Below, in pieces: positions 57,120 through 64,000 of a stretch of DNA of 64,000 nucleotides. The first letter of the stretch is position 1. Each line of letters begins with the position of its first letter. The DNA lies in contig JARVKI010000038.1 of assembly GCA_036674765.1 (NCBI GenBank), positions 62,001-126,000 on the forward strand, written 5' to 3'. Source of the stretch: Seiridium cupressi (Eukaryota; Ascomycota; Sordariomycetes; Amphisphaeriales; Sporocadaceae). A program made the position numbers and the translations under genes. The notes below the pieces were generated by a model that had not been told where the DNA came from, made no database searches, and saw only the letters and a program-made list of their open reading frames with translations.

Positions 57120-58584
57120 ATGGATAACTTCACTCCTTTCAACGGCCAGCCGGCTTCCAACGGCTCTGGTTCCCAAGGTGAAGGAGGTTCTCAAGGTGGT
57201 ATGCCCCCCAACGGCCAGGGCGGTGGCGACGCAGGCAGCTTCCAAGGAGGTGATGCCTCCCGTCAGACCTTGTGGTAAGTTCCACTTTGATACACGAGCG
57301 GTGGTAGATATCAACTGACTTTTCAAGGATGGGCGAGCTGGCTGGCTGGATGGACGAGCAGTTTGTTCGATCCATCTTCTTGTCTTCGATGAACGAGAAC
57401 GTTCAAGTGAAGATCATCCGTGATCGTCACTCCGGGTGAGTTTTCACCTTGTTTCTACTCCAAAGCCACGTCTAACCTGTACTAGTAATGCCGGATACTG
57501 CTTCGTCGAATTCAACAGCCCCGAGGCCGCACAGAAGGCTCTTCAACTCAACGGATCTCCAGTCCCCAACACTGATCGCGTCTTCCGCTTGAACTGGGCT
57601 TCGGGTGGTGGGCTCGTTGATCGCCGCGACGATCGTAGCCCCGAGTTCTCCATCTTCGTCGGCGACCTGGGCCATGAGGTCAATGAATTCGTTCTGGTTG
57701 CCTTGTTCCAAGCTCGTTTCCCATCATGCAAGTCGGCCAAGATCATGACCGACCAGCAAACCGGCCAGTCGCGCGGCTACGGCTTCGTTCGCTTTAGCAA
57801 CGAGCAGGACCAGCAACGTGCCTTGGTCGAGATGCAAGGCGTTTACTGCGGTAACCGACCCATGCGTGTTTCGCCGGCCACTCCCAAAAACCGGTGAGTT
57901 AATGCTTTGTATTGGTCTCGGTGGACAAGCACTGACAGTTCATAGAAGCCACCAAGGAGGTGGCCAGTTCCAGAATTTCGGAGGCCACCAGATGATGCCT
58001 CCGGCCGCTGCGATCCCACAGCAAGGAATGGGCAACCCTTGGGTCCCACAACAGCAGCAGCAACAGCAATTCGGTGGATTCCAGCAGGGCGGTGCCGGTT
58101 TCAATCCTATGGTCATGAATCAGTTCACCGACCCAAACAACACTACCGTATTCGTCGGCGGCCTGTCTGGCTACGTCACCGAGGACGAGCTCCGTTCATT
58201 CTTCCAGGGCTTCGGTGAGATCACCTACGTCAAGATTCCTCCCGGCAAGGGCTGTGGCTTCGTCCAGTTCGTCCACCGCCATGCCGCCGAAATGGCGATC
58301 AACCAGATGCAGGGTTATCCTATTGGGAACTCTCGCGTCCGTCTGTCTTGGGGTCGCTCTCAGAACAACTCTGGTGTAGGTACTCCTTACCGCCCCGCTC
58401 CCCCTCCGCCTCATTACTTCCCTCCTGGTCCGCCCGGCCCGCCTGGTCCTCCAGGTCCCGGCTTCGGTGGTCCTGGATTTGGCGGCAATGGTGGCCATCA
58501 AGGCCCTGCTCCTGGTGGACACGGTCCTCAGGTAAGCCCAGATTCCCCCGCTTGAACGGCCGAGAGCTAACCGTCGCATAGTAA
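57120..58584 (+). CDS. Three-RRM RNA-binding protein, NAM8/NGR1/CSX1 type
   Basis: Five exons: 57120-57274, 57328-57435, 57486-57893, 57956-58532 and 58582-58584 (the stop codon alone); introns of 53, 50, 62 and 49 nt; 416 aa. RRM1 (about 50-125) has TLWMGEL and GYCFVEFN. RRM2 (143-220) has SIFVGDL and GYGFVRFS. RRM3 (290-362) has TVFVGGL and GCGFVQFV. The RNP1 and RNP2 residues are good in all three. A Gln run and a Pro/Gly-rich tail (PPGPPGPPGP) flank RRM3. The family includes the U1 snRNP component Nam8 and the mRNA-stability factors Csx1/Ngr1; which one this is cannot be decided here. The start has good context (caccATGg). Confidence 0.93.
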
Positions 58585-61500
58585 ATGCTTTGTCGCATAG
58601 CATTCCGGCGTCCCGCGTTCTGGTGTTCAGGTCGTCGGTCATCTTCTAGAGTTCGTCATTCGGTTCCGGCTTTCTGGTGTCTTCTTGGTGGATGCATTGT
58701 GCCCGCGTCACTTTTGTTCGTTTCATCAGTTCCTCCTCTCCTACTCCTAGTCGTCGGTACACGGGGCTACAAGTAGGCGGCAGAGGTCGTCATTTCTTCC
58801 TTCGAAGGGCGAGTACAGCCTCGAACCCCAGAATCTGGTTCTGCGCATCGATTTGTCACCATGTCACGATTGAGGCGGCGGCATATGGATTGATGTGGCC
58901 GGGTCATTTGCAACAGCCAGGCGCATGTATCGTGCGTTGGAGGTATGGTCCATCTTACGTTGCGGTGGGTGTCACTTCATATGGCGTTCAAGGAATGATG
59001 TCTGGTTGGCCTGCTGCCAAAGGGAAAACAAAAGTTACATCTCTTCATCCGTAGCTGTGACACATGAATTTGATTCATCACGAAAACTTGTTCTGCATCC
59101 TAATATGAAACTCGTATGGGCCTTGCCATTACTCTTGTGGCAGTTACCAGCTCAATTCTCGTGTACAAGATGATATATTGTTTCTCGCCCGTAGTAGTTT
59201 TGTTTCTTGCCTTGCTCTTTGGTATATTGTTCCATCTATCTGTCAGTGCCTGGTATTTGATGTGATTAAAATGTCCGACTGACCGCCATACTAGAGGGCA
59301 ATGCATGTTCAGGATTTCCAACTGGTTGATGGTTCACGCCATCCGAAAAGGCGCCGAAGTCCCATCTCCGTTCTGTGGGATGCACAACACTTGAATTCAC
59401 CATGCAAGGTGTGTGACCACAGCTCTTGTCCTAACGACTGATCGACTGTCAGATTCAGGGTGCAGACTAGCTGGGTGGTCCTGTATCATTTGAAAACCGG
59501 GGACTTGGATTAATAACAAAGAGACCACCCAGAGCTTCACAAATGATGAAAGGGCACCCATATTTGCAAGATCCGACCACGTGAGTATCAGAACCAAAAA
59601 CGAACCACAGCGAGAAAATTTATGTAGGCCATGTCAAGCTTGGGCTTGCACGATTCACTGACGCTTGTTGGGGCAGGGCAACCGTCAAGGCATAAGTCGC
59701 CGCCGAGCTACCCAGAACGATTACCAGGGGTCAAGAGTGTCCCGAAAACCGCAGCCGACATATCCAAAGCCAATACCACGGAGTTGAAAGCAACAAGGAA
59801 ACCGCAGCTGACGTACTTGAATTGAGCTTTACAGAATCTAGCGCAAAGAGGGAACTGTAGCTGGTGTACACAGACAGAGGGGCGCAACGAGGCATGGCAA
59901 TGAAGCTGCAGTCGACGTACCTGGAACGCTCCCTTTTTTGCCCATGCAAGCCTTCGAAGCTGTACGGAAAAAGAAGTTGCCTCAACCCAAATGTTCATGA
60001 CCAGCAATATTCGAAAACGTATATTTAAAAGTCACAGACTTTGCCCACTTCAATCGTTTCGCCCGCCTCCTTGTTCATACACTACCACCGCCGTGGAGAC
60101 ACCGCATCGTTCAACAATCTATCCCAATACCCTACTCCCGAGGACGACGCTCAGCTCCGTATTGTAATCGAAGACATCTTTGAACGCCTCATCAATAAGC
60201 GGTACCAGCAGGGTCCAGCCTCACCTTCCTCGAACTCTTAGGAGAGTGACAACACACCAGGGAGATTTGGGTGGTGCTGAAGATGGCCGTGGCGACGGTG
60301 TGCCTCGTCTTCCTGATGGCCACATTGAGACAGATGATCATTGCGAGATCGTAAGACAGGTGCTCCCTGGGAACCTTTTCTCCAGACCAAGATGGTGAGT
60401 CACCGACTTTCCAGACGGCTCGGGTGTGAGGGCAGCATACCAAATACTTGCTCGATACACTGTCGCCCACCACATGTGGTACACCAATCGATGCTTTAGA
60501 GCTATACCTGCTGGAGTCCAGTTTTCGGCATTCGCGGTCCACAAGGGCGGGATTGGAAAGACACCTGTTCAGGGGGCTGAGGCTTTGCTTGTAGTTCTGA
60601 CCAGTCAGAGAGCCCTCGCCGGGGCACATTCCGATGACATTGTCGATAATCTATGGACCAAACTCATCTACATATCACACCAGAATGATAACCACTGTCT
60701 CCGTTCGGAACTAGCCAATTAAAATAGATGTACACGCTCTAATGGACACATCGAAGCGCCCCAGTCAACACACGTGCTGCTTATAGTGACAATCGCGGAT
60801 ACGGCAGAACATGTTGTCGAACTTAGTCCCCAACGTGAGTCAAGCGAGGACAGCTGATGCTACGAGACTAGGCCGGCAGAGCTGGTACTCAAGACGATAA
60901 GACTATTCCTATGCAGTACTCATTCCGAGTCTCTGGTGCTTGTCAAGCTAATCCAACCTCTGCGAGCACAGAGATCTTGGTCAAATAATGATAATATGGA
61001 TGACGAAGCCCAAGACCTGTGACGGTTCCTGAACCTAAACCTTGCTGCCAGGAAGCTTCCGGGGTTTTGGTATGATTGTACGCGGCTGGGCAGACGAAGC
61101 CTACACCACGGTATGCAACGCTTGGGAACCAACCCACTACGCCTTTCTCTATCCGCTCATGTCGTGTGGTCATTTTTTGACGAGACTTTGCAGGTACCTC
61201 TTTCGGCAGTCGCCAATCTCTGCCGTATGTATAGGTGCCCACGATCCCCCACGTTCTCTGCGAATTCGTTGTAGACGGCCAAGCCTTGTTTCTTCGCCGG
61301 GGATGAGCTCCAACTTGGTGTTGTAGACTCGTCTGAACATATCACGATCAACGATTGCCCCATCAAGGTACTAGACAATTTCGAGAAGCTACCTGTTCAC
61401 CGTCATCTGGAGGCTCGTGGTGGTGAGTTGAAGTTCTATCTGTAATGATGAAGTAACTAATCCAATTGTCATAGGCCCCCATACTGGTACTAAGAGTAGG

Positions 61501-63670
61501 ACGGCGCATGTTTCCAGGGACTTGCGGTTGGCTGTTCCAGATCCGATACCCCGAGGCACGCATGGAGTGGCATCCTGCCATGGTCCCTGACCCCACGACG
61601 TACTCACTCAAAGCGTAAAATCAACAACACTCAAGAATCACACCAAGTCCCGAAAGAACTCTACTTCAGTACAAGGACCGAACATGAAACATGTCATTCT
61701 GGTGATGATAGGCACCCAGGAGAGCAAACCAGGCTTCGTCGCTAGGGTCCGCAGACTGACTGTTGCATGCTCACGGCATGAACACCTTTCGGTTTGGATT
61801 GACGGTGCTGGGATGTTGACAGAAATATGGAGCACCGAGAAAAGAGCAGGTACAGCATCTAAAAGGGTCACCATGAAGAAACACCGCCGAGATCTATTTC
61901 GAACAGATTGCCAAGGTCAAACACAACAAGAAAGATATCATCCGGAGGCGCTTCAAATACCAGCCATGTTTCGACCCGATAAAGTACCTACTACCGAAAT
62001 ATGTTCGCAGTGATCGTTGTAGCGAGGGACAGCCGAGCAACCGTTGCATAGATTCAATAGGATTTCCCGTCGAAGGCTTAACGATACTAGGCGATATCAA
62101 CGGCCAAGATGGCTCTCTGCAGACGATCTTCCCGCACGAAGGACAGGGACAAACAACATGGCCTATCAAGGAAAATTAGCAGATAGAATGGATACAGCTG
62201 CATACATATTATCAGCCTACTGAGATGGCAGCCAGCAGAACTAAGCATTCGCAGCCGGCGCGGTGATCAGTTGACTTCAATAGGAATCAGAGAGCATTGC
62301 TATTGCACGAGAGACAACCTGCCCGATGCCGTCGATCAAAGGGCAGTTGCCGCTTCAACACTGTATTCTCTAGGATATGCCCAACACCTGACGTTCCGAA
62401 ATACCTGGTGTCATACCTTCTTCATTATACAACATCCGTTAACCAGTATGATAATATTCCCCAGCAGTGTTGCTATATTACCACAGCCGAATAGTACTGG
62501 ATATCGACACGTCATCTATTGTAATGATGTACTCATGCCCATGCCCTTACTACGACTCGACAAAATATCTCGAAGATTCGTAAAACACTTCATAACTATT
62601 GGTGATAGAATGTTGCAACTAGCGTAACTTGTGATAAATCTACGCAATGACCGAAAAACACGTGAGGAGCTGTTCAAGCATAGCACAAGCCATGGTATAG
62701 GCCATGATTCAGAAATAAAACCGAAGATATCCAGCACAAGAACAGTGCATGGTCACAGATGATGACCAGTATCTAGCTCCCGCCAGGGTTCACCATCAAA
62801 TCTGTGCCAACGACTCCAATACCCAGGTCGAACGACTTCTCCCAGTTAATTAGCATCTGCTCTCCCCCAGCAGCCCTGCCCCGTGTCCAAACTCTTTGCA
62901 AGACACCAAATCATGAAGCCAGACCATATCTATTAGTGCCATGGTCTGCGGAATATACCTGCTGCCTTTCCCGTGCATATCTTGGTTTTAAAATTTGACG
63001 AGGACATACGGCCAGCCCGACTACAGCATTGATAGATGGCTTAAAAGCCTGAGACCACCAGTCTTCAATTGAGCCGTTGCAAGTGAGCCTACACTAGCCT
63101 TTCTCTTGCCGGCATTGGATACGAAAACACCGATACTAATCTGATGGATTTGACATCCTGCTGATTGGAACACATACTGACCGAGTCTGGCACATTGATT
63201 GTAGTCCCGGATGCCAAATATTGGATTTTGAAGAAATCTCCCGCATGCAACAAATTCCCCAATACCAGGGACCAAGTACATATAGAAAACTAGAAACGCT
63301 GATCCATCTCAGCACGTCAACGTGCCGCTTGTAAACTTGGAACGGGGTCCTATCGATTCTTCAAAGGTCGTTTACAGTGGCATATTTTCAAGAAAGTATA
63401 CAGCAAGAGAGACGGTGTCTTAGGTTCGTCAATGATCTCATTAGCAGGACGGGGCTGAAAGCCAGCGTATACTACATTTCTATTCGTGAACTCGGGTATA
63501 ATACACCGTAAAGGCATGCCACCAAACCAACGCTTCTCGACCCAACTAGTCGGTCCATGTCCGCAATAAAAGCAACGATATGCGCTATGTTTTCCTTTTT
63601 CTTCAAACGCCATATTCCATTAGGACAGTTGCCTACATTAGATCGTCGCTCTGACCATAGCCCTTGGAGG
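58585..63670. other. 5 kb gene-poor region with scattered open frames
   Basis: The 3' UTR of the NAM8-like gene is followed by sequence with only short frames. Coding-like codon use is seen at 60041-60241 (plus; no ATG, contains PTPEDDAQLRIVIEDIFERL) and in an unstarted frame at 61870-62179 (plus). These may be gene relics, and I cannot name them. An imperfect 18-mer (gcagcYgacRtaYYt) recurs near 59750, 59803 and 59912. Confidence 0.35.
61870..62179 (+). pseudogene. Unstarted open frame, possible gene relic
   Basis: An open frame of about 100 codons runs to the TAG at 62177-62179. It has no ATG at its head (it opens after a TGA) and plausible protein composition: IYFEQIAKVKHNKKDIIRRR, FDPIKYLLPKYV, GLTILGDINGQDG. 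No domain recognised. It could be an exon of an unrecognised gene or a remnant. Confidence 0.25.
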
Positions 63671-64000
63671 CTACATAGAATGCTCCGAGGCGTCCTCTTC
63701 GTCTAGCGGCTCGACCCTGACGAGGATCTCTTCCAGCAGGCCCTCGAGGAAAGTGCCAACCTCACGGCCCATACCCACAGGTTCGCTCTTGTCCAGACGG
63801 TCAATCTCCTTACAGACGTTAGCTAGCTTATAGACGTTTTTGCGGATCTTGTCATGGGCTGCCTCGGCGCGTTGCCGTTGCGGCGTGACAACCTTCTCGT
63901 TGCGGTAGAGCTGTTGAAGCCTGATCTGCCGCCGCTTTAAGGCCTCTTCGAGCGCTGGGAAAATGACATCGTTCAGGGCATCAAGTTCGCCGTTGGGATT
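63671..64000 (-). CDS. C-terminal fragment of a gene running off the window edge
   Basis: A minus-strand frame of 109 codons open from the edge to a TAG at 63671. It encodes a charged helical C-terminus (IFPALEEALKRRQIRLQQLY, AAHDKIRKNVYKLANVCKEI, FLEGLLEEILVRVEP). The codon pattern is clearly coding. The tail resembles, from memory, C-termini of fungal STE20/germinal-centre kinases of the Nak1/Kic1 group, but no kinase domain lies in the window and this is a guess. There is no start because the gene is partial. Confidence 0.6.
   Translation of the reverse strand, partial: NPNGELDALNDVIFPALEEALKRRQIRLQQLYRNEKVVTPQRQRAEAAHDKIRKNVYKLANVCKEIDRLDKSEPVGMGREVGTFLEGLLEEILVRVEPLDEEDASEHSM

Noticed and set aside
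63350..63613. 87-aa minus-strand ORF with CFYCGHG
   Set aside because: A possible small zinc-binding protein was considered, but a single Cys pair and its position just downstream of the edge gene suggest 3' UTR.
1..64000. CRISPR arrays, rRNA, intact transposons, biosynthetic cluster
   Set aside because: No regularly spaced direct repeats, no 5S/18S/28S signature, no transposase or reverse transcriptase ORF, and no PKS/NRPS/terpene synthase gene was seen.

Overview
The window reads as nuclear DNA of a filamentous ascomycete (Pezizomycotina, probably Sordariomycetes). Three things point there: single genes broken by 46-170 nt GT-AG introns with CTRAY branch sites; pyrimidine-rich leaders; and gene content such as a GH16-CBM1 enzyme, PAM17, UBA4, SLX9, ECM29, a PalI/SUR7-type membrane protein and a chromodomain protein. 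I see no operons, CRISPR arrays, rRNA or convincing tRNA genes. I rebuilt the exon structures by hand from reading frame, splice consensus and family motifs, and each CDS given closes in phase.

Layout. 0-23 kb: a cysteine-free secreted protein; a Thr/Ser-rich mucin-like gene broken by one in-frame stop; a membrane-anchored CHK-like kinase; a DHA1-type MFS transporter; a paraoxonase-like esterase; PAM17 converging on UBA4, which shares a ~300 bp divergent promoter with SLX9; a Ulp/SENP8-like cysteine protease; D-amino-acid oxidase; a cytochrome P450 N-terminal relic; and a PalI/SUR7-type membrane protein. 23-33.5 kb: an AT-rich island, a chromodomain protein, an uncharacterised RRM-like protein, a cytochrome b5-FMN hydroxyacid dehydrogenase ending in SRL, and a secreted GH16 enzyme whose CBM1 module is joined through a GC-AG intron. 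36-46 kb: a b561-like membrane protein, a UBA-UAS-UBX protein (Ubx5/UBXN7 type) and the proteasome scaffold ECM29. 46-57 kb: about 11 kb without a recognisable gene, holding a promoter-like pyrimidine tract, scattered good splice donors and a 34 bp minisatellite. 57-58.6 kb: a three-RRM NAM8/CSX1-like protein. 58.6-63.7 kb: gene-poor, with scattered open frames that look decayed. 63.67 kb to the edge: the C-terminus of a minus-strand gene.

How the genes relate: most are unrelated housekeeping or secretory genes. Four belong to ubiquitin-family biology (UBA4, the Ulp/SENP8-like protease, UBX5, ECM29), but they are spread over 33 kb and I see no evidence that they form a cluster. I did not find a clear, self-contained undescribed system. 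The most unusual signals are the GC-AG intron inside the CBM1 module, the SRL tail on a b2-type dehydrogenase, the single stop in the mucin-like gene, and the ORF-poor but promoter- and splice-signal-bearing 50.6-56 kb stretch.
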